From Scytonema sp. UIC 10036 (GTDB lineage: Bacteria > Cyanobacteriota > Cyanobacteriia > Cyanobacteriales > Nostocaceae), in the NCBI RefSeq assembly GCF_009725235.1, contig NZ_WJFC01000050.1, forward strand, positions 6,797 to 70,796: DNA of 64,000 bases, written 5' to 3'. Below, piece after piece: positions 55,290 through 63,425 of the stretch (position 1 is the stretch's first letter; each line of letters opens with the position of its first letter). Under the pieces are notes generated by a model. That model searched no databases, was not told where the DNA came from, and saw only the letters and a program-made list of their open reading frames with translations. Position numbers and translations under genes: made by a program.

Positions 55290-55770
55290 TTTCTTTGAAA
55301 ACGTTGCTCAATTTAAACTGGGGTCACTTGGGCGTGCCTTAACACTCAATCCGGTTAGCACAAGCCAACTGTCGATGATTTGATAGATTTGGTCGATGAT
55401 TTCCTGAGAATAGTGTCACTAGACCCAAAATTTGTCTGGGTCTGGAAGCATAACTGAGTCTTTAAATGTCTAAAACCCTTATCATTACGTTGCTGCTTCG
55501 TTCTCAATTGCTAACCTTAGAAGGATAACTTGTCCTTAAATGCAAAATGGAACCATAAAGAGTCCGCAAGTGCAAAGATTTTTTCCTTATTCAGTGATGC
55601 CTAAGTTTCTTTTAAGACAAAGTACTGACTGGCATAGAAAAGGCATATGTTAAGGTTTTATCCTGGTCATCAAAAATTTTCACGCATTTTTACAGGAATT
55701 TACAATCAAAAACGGGTAATTGATGAGCGGAGAAGGTTAAGGAAAGATTATGTAAAAATCGGGAAGGTTT
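55290..55770. other. Gap without gene
   Basis: About 480 bp with only short frames lacking coding character. The AIPR terminator may lie at the start but no clear hairpin is visible. Confidence 0.5.
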
Positions 55771-55956
55771 TTACTGCTCTGGGAAAGTGCGTATTGATGA
55801 CTTTTGAGGAAATTCCCCATTGTGTTTGGCTAATTTGATGGACATTTCAATCAGAAACGCTGCAAGATTGGCAGTGGGGCGTCCTTGAAATTCAGCCCAC
55901 GCTTCTAAATCCTCTAAAACACTGTCGGGCAAAGTAACGTTAATTCTTTTACTCAC
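55771..55956 (-). CDS. CopG-like ribbon-helix-helix protein, 61 aa
   Basis: The start MSKRINVTLPDSVLEDLEAW is a typical RHH strand (RINVTLP) followed by helix one. Helix two carries PTANLAAFLIEMSIKLA. Only about 15 residues follow, so it is a pure DNA-binding dimer. It is divergent from the tnsA-like gene, 160 bp away, and may repress it or be a leftover antitoxin. Confidence 0.7.
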   Translation of the reverse strand: MSKRINVTLPDSVLEDLEAWAEFQGRPTANLAAFLIEMSIKLAKHNGEFPQKSSIRTFPEQ

Positions 55957-56116
55957 GTTATCAGTTTACCAGTATCTATAAATCAACTGCTGACCAGTTT
56001 ATCAGCAAGGTTAACTTTATATAAGTTACATCATATTTACATCACTACGGATGTATACAAGATAGTAGAGCAAATAGACTTATTGTAATTGATATGTGTA
56101 ATGATGGGGTGCAACC

Positions 56117-56527
56117 ATGATGACACAAGAAGAATTTAACCAATGGTGCATAAGTCAGAGCCTGAGTGCATCTGCTCGACAGGAAATTGAAAGAATTCGC
56201 AAAACTCTACCATCTCGCAGCGTTGGAAGTCGTTGTAAAAACGTTTCAGGGCGTTATCCAAGCCGTAAGATGGGTGCCACAATTCAATTTGAATCGCATA
56301 AAGTTGAGCTTCCTTTTATTTATCAGTTAGAGCATTCAGAAGATGTTTTAGAGTATTACGACCAGCCACCTCCTTTTAAAATTCAATATCTTTCGGCATC
56401 CGGGCGTAATTTAGGTGTAATAATTACTCCAGATTTTTTTGTAATTAGCTCACAAAGTGCAGGCTGGGTCGAGTGTAAAACAGAAACAGAATTAGAGAAG
56501 TTGGCATCAAAAATCAATCACAAATAA
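56117..56527 (+). CDS. tnsA: TnsA-like transposition endonuclease
   Basis: The 136-residue product has the TnsA nuclease pattern. SGRYPSRKMGATIQFESHKVE supplies Glu59, YYDQPPPFKIQY holds the conserved QP, TPDFFVI gives Asp106 and GWVECKTE the E-C-K group (119-121). TnsA cuts the 5' ends of Tn7-like transposons. After LEKLASKINHK the frame stops, and the following codons in the next frame (IRAKALEIL) lead into the TnsB-like protein. In many cyanobacterial Tn7-like elements TnsA and TnsB are fused, so this stop is probably a frameshift with loss of the linker domain. The nuclease core is intact. Confidence 0.75.
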   Translation: MMTQEEFNQWCISQSLSASARQEIERIRKTLPSRSVGSRCKNVSGRYPSRKMGATIQFESHKVELPFIYQLEHSEDVLEYYDQPPPFKIQYLSASGRNLGVIITPDFFVISSQSAGWVECKTETELEKLASKINHK

Positions 56528-56547
56528 GAGCAAAAGCATTAGAAATA

Positions 56548-57510
56548 TTGAAACAGGCTTCGACTGATGATTTAATAGGAGCCAATCGTCGTTTTAGTCT
56601 ATTAAAACCTTATTTAGATGAACAATCAGTAGCAACTGGTACGCCAAAAGAAAGGTCTTTGAGGCGTTGGCTCCATAATTACTGGCAAGCAGAACAGAAG
56701 TACGGTTATGGCTATTTGGGATTAATATCGTTAGACAAACGTAAAGGCAATCGAGATAGAAAACTGCCCAAACATATTATAGAACTGTTAGAAAAATTTA
56801 TCAGTGATGAGTATGAAAATAAAAAGCAGAAAAGTAAACAAGCCGTTTATTCTTCATTTGTTAATACTTGCTTAAAATCTGGAATTAGTGATACTCAAAT
56901 TCCCAGTTATAAAACTTTTATAACAGAAATAAAAAAACGTCCTACTTATTCAAGATTAGAAAAACGTTCAGGGACTCGTGCAGCGTATGAAAGTGAAGAA
57001 TTTTATTGGGAACTAGAATTATCTACACCTAGACATGGCGATTTCCCTTTTCACATTGCTCACATTGACCATACAGAGTTGGACATTGAACTAAGATGCT
57101 CTAAAACAGGAAAAGTTCTAGGGAAGCCTTGGCTAAGTTTATTAGTAGATGCATTTACAAGGAGAATTTTAGCAATTTATATCAGCTATGACCCTCCATC
57201 TTATCGTTCTTGCATGATGGTATTGCGAATTTGTGTTCAACGCCATTCAAGACTACCTCAAACAATTGTAACTGATAATGGCAAGGAGTTTTACAGTACT
57301 TACTTTGAAACATTACTAGCAATGTTTGAATGTACTTTGAAAAGACGACCCCCAGCAAAGCCTCGATTTAGTAGTGTTTGTGAGAGATTATTTGGAACAA
57401 CAAATACTCAGTTTTTGTATAACTTAGCAGGTAATACTCAAATTACCAAAAAAGTCAGATTAATGACTAAATCTGTAAATCCTAAAAATCTTTCTGTTTG
57501 GACTTTAGGA
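56548..57510 (+). pseudogene. tnsB: TnsB-like DDE transposase, truncated at C-terminus
   Basis: The frame encodes the RNase-H-like transposase core: HIAHIDHTELDIEL (Asp174), VTDNGKEF (Asp243) and SSVCERLFGTTNTQF (Glu279), as in TnsB of Tn7-like and CRISPR-associated transposons. The N-terminal part (ERSLRRWLHNYWQAEQKYGY) is the DNA-binding region. Only a TTG (56548) is available as start, again in line with a former TnsA-TnsB fusion. The protein is cut at SVWTLG by the end of the neighbouring IS at 57511, so the C-terminal regulatory domain is lost. TnsC and TniQ are not visible. The enzyme cannot be fully functional. Confidence 0.8.
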
Positions 57511-57600
57511 CTGTACGTTCGCTCATTTTGTGAGGGGGGGACGAATTAAAACCTTAGTGTGTAAGGTTTTAACGTGATTCTGGATCTGACGATCGTGATA

Positions 57601-57833
57601 CCGTGTAATACTTGGAAAAAGATTTGTCAGCTTAACGGTGTATCACACGGAACAAAGGAAGCAGATTATCCGTGTAATATATGGAGAGCGGAGAATGCAC
57701 AAAAAAGATTTTAAGAGTACAGGCTCTTCGGTGTAATACATGGAAGAAGAGCGCTATTCAAATAGGACTTACGGTGTAATACACGGTGGGGGCTGATGTT
57801 GAAATGGGACATTCAATTCCGTGTCTTATTGTC
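57601..57833. repeat. Cluster of six 15-bp near-palindromes, left end
   Basis: Variants of ccgtgtaatacacgg start at 57601, 57636, 57670, 57729, 57772 and 57819. Spacing is irregular (34-59 bp), so it is not a CRISPR array. The likely reader is the RHH-like protein at 59610 or the transposase. Confidence 0.8.
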
Positions 57834-57866
57834 AAGGAGTGCTGATTTTATAGGGGGAAGACGTAA

Positions 57867-59573
57867 TTATGTAGGGCTTTGCACTTGTTCTAGCTGATAA
57901 AGGGACTCAGGCATTTTTATTAAGGAGAGAATTTGTTTTTGCAGATCGGACAGAGGCGTGATGAAGATGGTAGAATCAGGGAGAAAATAGAGAGTTAAAT
58001 TGCAAAAAGCCTTAAGCATTCGCTCCGCAGATGGGCGATTGGTTTTTCGCTTTGGATTGCCATCATAAAGACCAGCTAAAGATTGTTGAGTTTGCTCAAG
58101 AGCCAGCCGTACCACAAACTCCATTACTGTAAATACGCGCAAAGCTATGTTCAAAATGAACATTAAGCCAGTAATTCGGTCTTCGTTTTGGAAGTAAATG
58201 GGTAAGGCTGGCAAAGAACCTCTTTTAAAACGGTGAAACCCACGCTCCAAAAGCCATTCATCCCGGTAATACATTACAGCTTGTGGTAGGGTCAGTCGAG
58301 TGGTCGGGGCATTGGTGACATACAATCGCCATCCTGCCAAGGTTTCTGCTTCCTTAATCGCAGTATCAATCGGATGTATATGAAGTTGAAGACATATCTT
58401 AGTCACGCACTCAGTTGGAGAGTTTTTTGATGGTCGTCCCCGTCCGACATGGCGAGTTTGGTGAGTGATTTCTTCTGTAATTGTGGTTGAGAAAAAATCG
58501 TTGACACGATAGCGCGTGAGAATGTTTTCTACTTTCTGGGTGAGTTGAAAGCGATCCTCTCCTGGTTTGGCTGCTAATTTATCCAGAGCAGTTTGTGCAT
58601 TGTTAATGCGTTGCTGTTGACCACGGATAATAGATGCTGCAAGGCTTTGGGAATAAACTACTAAGTAGCGTTCATGCCAACGTACCCACTTGTTAGTTTC
58701 TTCGTTGAACCAAAACTTGCCTAACTCTACTTCAAAGCCTTTTCCCACAGCAGGTTCTTCTTCATCAAGTCGCGGTAAACGAATCTCCACAGTTTCTGCT
58801 GGCGGGGAGAGTACCCATTGCTTCAGATATTGGGGGTGTTGCCCACTCATGGGTACAGGAACGCAGTAAATCCCTCGGTTTGCTGCAATGGTGGCGCGGG
58901 TTGCAATCGAGCCTGCTTTACAATCAGCGATGAAGACAAAATTTTTGTGTCCAATCACCTTTACCATTTGTTGCCAGGTAGGAAAATATAATGGATCATC
59001 AGCTCCATTCCCTTCTAGGGTGGCACTGACCAAAGGCATTCCCATTGGGTCAAGGGTTGCTAGTAATTGACGGTATTGCAGCAAGTCTGGGCGAAAATCT
59101 TTGGAGTACCCATGACGCAGTAGACTTTCTTCTGGCGATTCTCCCTGTTGATGATTCACACTAAAACTAGTTGTATCAGCTCGTGCCACAACAGTCGGCA
59201 ATTCGTAGGCACGAATTAGATGCCGTCCTAGCTTTACTTCTATTTCCAACCTGGCTTGTGACTGCAACCCTAACTCTTCGACTACCCTTGCTAATCGGTC
59301 ATCACTGGCATCTTTTTCCCCTATCGACCACCCCGTACTTAACTCTAAAATCGTTCGATGTGTTTGCACCCAAGGTTCCACAGCAGACAACCTATGGTCT
59401 GACTCGGTGATGATATATGTTAATAACAATACACTCAATTGTCCGTAGCTCAGTCCTTTGTGGTTTCCGTGGGGTTCCCTCAGTTTTTGGTCAATACATT
59501 TGGCTAGATCCATCTGTTTGAGCCATTCCACGATTAACGGAATATCGTCTATCCGCTCGGAACTTATTTCCAC
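57867..59573 (-). CDS. IS1634-family-like transposase
   Basis: The 568-residue protein starts DIPLIVEWLKQMDLAKCIDQ after a short lead, and contains the typical GNHKGLSYGQLSVLLLTYI and GEKDASDDRL blocks of the IS1634/IS4-related group. The DDE residues are visible: Asp133 in ARADTTSFS, Asp217 in FIADCKAG and Glu443 in RDEWLLERGFHRFKRG. No stop or frameshift interrupts it, so the element may still be active. The gene is followed upstream by the RHH-like gene at 59610, also minus strand, 36 bp apart, suggesting an operon in which the small protein controls transposition. Confidence 0.85.
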   Translation of the reverse strand: MEISSERIDDIPLIVEWLKQMDLAKCIDQKLREPHGNHKGLSYGQLSVLLLTYIITESDHRLSAVEPWVQTHRTILELSTGWSIGEKDASDDRLARVVEELGLQSQARLEIEVKLGRHLIRAYELPTVVARADTTSFSVNHQQGESPEESLLRHGYSKDFRPDLLQYRQLLATLDPMGMPLVSATLEGNGADDPLYFPTWQQMVKVIGHKNFVFIADCKAGSIATRATIAANRGIYCVPVPMSGQHPQYLKQWVLSPPAETVEIRLPRLDEEEPAVGKGFEVELGKFWFNEETNKWVRWHERYLVVYSQSLAASIIRGQQQRINNAQTALDKLAAKPGEDRFQLTQKVENILTRYRVNDFFSTTITEEITHQTRHVGRGRPSKNSPTECVTKICLQLHIHPIDTAIKEAETLAGWRLYVTNAPTTRLTLPQAVMYYRDEWLLERGFHRFKRGSLPALPIYFQNEDRITGLMFILNIALRVFTVMEFVVRLALEQTQQSLAGLYDGNPKRKTNRPSAERMLKAFCNLTLYFLPDSTIFITPLSDLQKQILSLIKMPESLYQLEQVQSPT

Positions 59574-59609
59574 TGTTTTTCCTCTAATCTATTCGGATTC
59601 TTGTGTATA

Positions 59610-59981
59610 CTAGCTAATTAGTGCTGCAATAAAATGATTCAGGGCTTTAAGTGCTGCTTTGTAGCCTGGAGCTTGCTTACCTAACTTCAATTGTAGTAAA
59701 ACTTGGTCACGTAAGGTTTCAAGTGTTGCCACCAACAGTGGCGTAGTCGCAAGTTCAACAACAGTAGTTTTGGCTTGATTTATCGGCTCTTTTTCCCATG
59801 TAATACTTGGACTAGCATTGTCCCTAAGCACCTGTTCCAAGTAATCAGATCTAGTCATACCAAAACATTCAGCTGCGATCCCCAAAGCTTTCCAGGTATC
59901 ATCAGTTAATCTTAGTGAGCGCACTTGACGATAATCATCGTCCTTGAGCGCGAACTTCCCTTGAATGTCCCGCTTCAACAT
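59610..59981 (-). CDS. RHH-like DNA-binding protein of the IS element
   Basis: The 123-residue protein has a strand-helix-helix core: RQVRSLRLTDDTWKALGIAA then ECFGMTRSDYLEQVLRD (about 18-55), the layout of an RHH/CopG DNA-binding domain. The C-terminal half (about 75-123) is helical. It lies just upstream of the transposase and is surrounded by the ccgtgtaatacacgg palindromes, one of which (59796-59810) falls inside its own coding region. The simplest reading is a repressor or accessory binding protein for these sites. Confidence 0.65.
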   Translation of the reverse strand: MLKRDIQGKFALKDDDYRQVRSLRLTDDTWKALGIAAECFGMTRSDYLEQVLRDNASPSITWEKEPINQAKTTVVELATTPLLVATLETLRDQVLLQLKLGKQAPGYKAALKALNHFIAALIS

Positions 59982-60155
59982 TACTCTACTCTTCTCCCGT
60001 GTATTACACCGTAATTTTAACCCTTAATCGGTATCTTTCGGACGTAATATGAAGAATTACACCCAGGGCATATTTCTGCGCGATACGGCTTGAGCCGTTA
60101 AGCTTCGCTTATCGCCTCCTTCGATGTATTACACGGAAAGACCTGACCCCTCTTA

Positions 60156-60300
60156 CCGTGTAATACACCGTTGGGCTGACAAACCCTTCCCCAAGTATTA
60201 CACGGTATCACCACTATCAGATCCACAATCACGTTGAAACCTTACACAGTAAGGCATTAATTCCTCTCACCCTTTCAACCAGGAGCAAACGCACAGCAAT
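60156..60300. repeat. Internal, degenerate copy of the right IS end
   Basis: This stretch aligns in the same orientation with 60698-60838: two palindromes, then agatccacaatcacgtt, the cctta...taagg hairpin and attcctctcac. It looks like an older end left behind when the element was extended outward. Confidence 0.7.
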
Positions 60301-60480
60301 AAAGTCTGACACTGAAACCCTACTAAAAAAGACACTGCTCCGCTGCTTTTGGGTAGAAAACCCTTTGTTAAAGGGCAATTCCGGTAAATCTAGGTGATAA
60401 CTTTATTGTCATTGGCATCCCCCTAAAAAAGGTGTGAGTTCAGTTCAGGGTAAAACTTTATTGTCAATTCAGGTTGTACA
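60297..60480 (-). repeat. Tn7-like transposon-end motifs
   Basis: tgacaataaag occurs (minus strand) at 60401-60411 and 60456-60466, the second followed by ttttaccctgaactgaa, and a plus-strand caataaagtctgaca at 60297. The outer boundary reads tgtaca (60475-60480). Tn7 right-end binding sites are gacaataaagtcttaaactg. Together with tnsA/tnsB at 56.1-57.5 kb this suggests an end of that transposon. The position inside the IS is unexplained. Confidence 0.45.
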
Positions 60481-60838
60481 GCGCACGTAAAATCAAGGTT
60501 TCTGGGTAATACCACTCTTAGAACATTATTGTTTCTCTACACCGTGTATTACACCGAAAGTCAGTGCGATAAGCACCATGAGCGGCTTGCGCCGAAGCGA
60601 TAAGCCGGGGGAGGCTTGCGCGATCGAGCGATCGCAGTCTTTTTTGTGAATTCTCTGTATTTCCATGTATTACACGGAACGTTTGATTTCCCTCGTACCG
60701 CGTAATACACCGTTAAGCTGACAAATCTTTTTCCAAGTATTACACGGTATCACGATCGTCAGATCCAGAATCACGTTAAAACCTTAGTGTGTAAGGTTTT
60801 AATTCGTCCCCCCCCTCACAAAATGAGCGAACGTACAG

Positions 60839-60988
60839 TAAGTGGTTATCTCTTCGATGCATAAGTGGTAAGACAAAATTAAGTTTCAGAATGCTGCGAG
60901 ATGAGTCAACAACTGAAGTTTCGTGCGATACAGGCAATTGTGTCTGTTTTTTTGCAAATATGCCTGGAATTTCATACTTAGGAATCAT
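60839..60988 (-). pseudogene. ORF truncated by the right IS end
   Basis: A minus-strand frame starts MIPKYEIPGIFAKKQTQLPV at 60988 and continues protein-like until the IS end at 60838, about 50 residues. I do not recognise it. It does not continue the TnsB frame cut on the other side. Confidence 0.35.
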
Positions 60989-61060
60989 GGGCTTTTCATT
61001 AAATTAAACGACGGGTTGAAGAAGCCCGACCAAATTTTCGGCTATTATGAGACCAACATC

Positions 61061-61201
61061 AATAACGTAAGTTGCTAGTTTAGTGGTACAAGCTGTATCA
61101 ATATGATACAGAATTCTAACTTTTTAAGTAGTACTAAATACCGTTTTTAGGGATTTTGTACTTAAATTAACGTGCTTTCGATGACTAGCAACTTAGGTTA
61201 T
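61061..61201. repeat. MITE-like element, ~141 bp
   Basis: Outer arms ataacgtaagttgctagt and actagcaacttaggttat are inverse complements with one mismatch. The interior is AT-rich with no frame. No related full transposon is in the window. Confidence 0.6.
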
Positions 61202-61980
61202 ACATAAACAGGCTTTATTGGCTCGATAGCGTCTCTGGCGTGTCGGGCTTATTTTTGTTGCGATTCTCCTAACGTTATAATTCTCTTATATGCACATTGA
61301 AATGCACCTCCTTTAACTCACTTTTTCAGTCCCACACATCAACTCACTAACCACACCCAGTTATTGAGTATTTGGTGCGACTTTTGAACGTAACTTAGTC
61401 AGAGGATAAAGGCGGGTACCTGCACCCCTTCCAAGAATGATAGCTAAAACACTTTTCACGCTAAATTCTCCCGACGACTGCCTTTCAACTCACATCTTCA
61501 GTTTAGGACTGTCTGTAGCTGCTGATAAGGGGGAGAAGGTAGATTGTTGTATTGCTTCTGACAGAATTATGAACTATTCCTTTTACAAAACCTTATACAC
61601 GGGAATACATACTGTTGCAGTTGCACACCTGTCACTTCACTATTGTGAAGTATAAAAGTTATCTAGCTGTGGTATGCTTGCACTAATCAAATGTGCCTCC
61701 GCGTAAGGGAGTGTTTGCACCACTCCCAGAGCGTATACCGAGCAGATGTTCACCCGCTATTTAAGGACACCGGGCTACTTAACATGACCGAACCATGCAG
61801 GGTGCAGGGGCAGGGGCAGGGGAGGAGGAAAATCCGTTTGGGAAGCCCCGCCCCATGCAATCGGTCTCAAGCCCCGAATTTATTCGTGGAACTGCTCCCA
61901 AACCCCTCATCCCCCATTCAAGCCCCCAAATTATTTGTGGGTTTCCCCTCCGCTCCTGCGCCCTGCCCCCTGCCTCTTCC
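61202..61980. other. Gap with G/C-run low-complexity DNA
   Basis: From about 61800 to 61980 there is low-complexity sequence (aggggcaggggcagggg; cccctcatcccccattcaag), common between genes in Nostocales. A 72-codon frame at 61437-61655 lacks coding character and is not accepted. No other gene is seen. Confidence 0.5.
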
Positions 61981-62949
61981 TTGACCATTCTACAATCTGA
62001 AGCTTTGTGCGAGTCGAAATCTCTAAGAACAGAAGCGTTGAGTAAATTCTCGCCTGTGGATATAGAATCAGTGCTGACTGCAGCTAAAGTTCACAGTTTG
62101 TTTCAAGCCTTTTGGAAAAATGAGGGATGGGCTACTACTGCCCAAATATCCCAATATTATGAAGTGAGCGAAGAGGTCGTAAGACAAGCAGTAACAGCTC
62201 ATAGAGATGAATTTGTGAATGCTGGTTACTCCACTCCAAAATGGTCAGAACTCAAGCAGGGAGAGAATAGTGAGACATTCTCATTTTTCAAAGGACGTAA
62301 ATTACCAGCACTTTTCAATCCTCGTGCAGCCGTGCTGTTGGGAATGCTGCTGAGAGATTCTGCGATCGCTAAGGCCGTGAGAGCGGCACTGTTGCAAATT
62401 ACAGAGAATTACTTTGCTCTCTCGCTGGAGATTAAACGGTTAAAAGAAGAAAATCAACGTTTGCGGGATATCATTGAGTCCAAACAGCAACAGAAGCAAG
62501 AGTCAGAGGTAGGCGTATCTTCTGAAACTATGACTTTGCTGGGAGAGATGTCGCGGGTCGTGGAAGCTTATATTGCAAGCTCAACTTCTTTAAACAAGGC
62601 GATTCACACATCTATCCACCAGCAGTCAGAAAAGTTAAGATTGGCTTTTGAGAACTTGCGGCGTTTGCACGATAAAACATTATCGCTTCCAGGGTCGTCT
62701 CAAAAAACCACTGATGAGATTGTCAATTTGGTCAAACTTACTCCTCGCCTGTCAGTAATAGAGAGGCGGCAAGCGGTCATTACCTTTCTAGAACTCATCG
62801 AAAAGCTACCAGAAGACGATGAGCGTAAAAACTGGAGTTGCAGGCAGATAGGTGCGTTCTTAGGTGTTCCATATTCAACTGTAAACAAGATTCGCCAAGA
62901 GCACGCAGGCTTGCGTGAAACTCCACTTAGATATCGAAAAGATAGTTAG
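61981..62949 (+). CDS. Phage-regulator-like protein, 322 aa
   Basis: The frame is open from 61795, but its first 60 residues come from the low-complexity DNA. I place the start near the TTG at 61981 (TILQSEALCESKSLRTEALS), where conserved-looking sequence begins. Residues about 40-75 (WATTAQISQYYEVSEEVVRQ) look like a winged-helix-like DNA-binding unit. LPALFNPRAAVLLGMLLRDS (about 115-135) is the motif of phage antirepressor/Rha-like regulators. A coiled coil follows (EIKRLKEENQRLRDIIESKQ), and a C-terminal helix-turn-helix-like SCRQIGAFLGVPYSTVNKI (about 282-300). Probably a transcription regulator; it lies alone and ends at a strong terminator. Confidence 0.6.
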   Translation: MTILQSEALCESKSLRTEALSKFSPVDIESVLTAAKVHSLFQAFWKNEGWATTAQISQYYEVSEEVVRQAVTAHRDEFVNAGYSTPKWSELKQGENSETFSFFKGRKLPALFNPRAAVLLGMLLRDSAIAKAVRAALLQITENYFALSLEIKRLKEENQRLRDIIESKQQQKQESEVGVSSETMTLLGEMSRVVEAYIASSTSLNKAIHTSIHQQSEKLRLAFENLRRLHDKTLSLPGSSQKTTDEIVNLVKLTPRLSVIERRQAVITFLELIEKLPEDDERKNWSCRQIGAFLGVPYSTVNKIRQEHAGLRETPLRYRKDS

Positions 62950-62971
62950 CTAACCTAACTTTTCCTCAAAC

Positions 62972-63002
62972 AAAAACCCCCACCAGTCCGGCGGGGGTTT
63001 TT
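62972..63002 (+). terminator. Rho-independent terminator
   Basis: A 10-bp perfect stem aaaaaccccc/gggggttttt with an 11-base loop (accagtccggc) ends in a T run, 22 bp after the stop of the phage-regulator-like gene. Its symmetric A and T tracts could work in both directions. Confidence 0.85.
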
Positions 63003-63425
63003 GTTGCTGTCAAAATACACTCAACTGCTTAGGCTGCAAATCTCGTGGATGCGGCTCTTAGTGTGGAGCGAAAACCACCAGGGCGATACGGCGGTACTCC
63101 GTAATCGCTTCGCTTATCGCGCTCACCTACCACTCCCTCAATTCCCCATCACTGTGCAACTTGCACAGTTAATAGAAAAGCTTTGGCGATCGCTTCGCTA
63201 CAGCATAGGGGCAGATCGCACTCCTAGCATAAAGACAAGGCAACTTCATTGCTGCATAAGTTTATTTCAGTTTCACCTATCAAATATTAAGAGTTTTCTT
63301 GCTAAATTTTGTGTCTAGCTCATATTCTGTTATGAGTAATAGCACGCCTGTCAAAACGATACTGATTCCTAGTGTAATTCCCACAGATTCGCCTAGATAA
63401 GGAGATTCGCTTAATTGAGGAGTTT
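63003..63425. other. Gap with small palindromic repeat
   Basis: gcgatacggcggtactccgtaatcgc lies near 63082-63110 and belongs with the similar structured repeats at 44815, 60090 and 60570. No gene is seen before the leucine-rich-repeat protein. Confidence 0.5.

Larger units (their letters stand above)
59997..60747. repeat. Cluster of eight 15-bp near-palindromes, right end
   Basis: Copies of ccgtgtaatacacgg or variants start at 59997, 60122, 60156, 60191, 60542, 60663, 60698 and 60733. Together with the left cluster and one intragenic copy (59796), at least 15 are present in the element. Confidence 0.8.
57511..60838 (-). mobile_element. IS1634-like element with ~132-bp inverted repeats
   Basis: The ends are inverse complements over about 132 bp (57511-57642 and 60706-60838), apart from one G in a run and a flipped hairpin loop. 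They begin ctgtacgttcgctcattttg. Inside lie a transposase, an RHH-like regulator and many copies of a 15-bp palindrome. The left end cuts the TnsB gene. No obvious target duplication is seen (ttagga left, taagtg right). Confidence 0.8.

Noticed and set aside
55647..55838. 63-codon plus-strand frame
   Set aside because: It overlaps the well-formed CopG-like gene on the minus strand, and its composition is Lys/Arg/Phe-rich noise.
57601..57833. Possible CRISPR array
   Set aside because: The repeated 15-bp palindromes are spaced irregularly by 34-59 bp and vary in sequence, and there is no cas gene.
61437..61655. 72-codon plus-strand frame
   Set aside because: No ribosome-binding site and no protein-like pattern; it lies in mobile-element debris.
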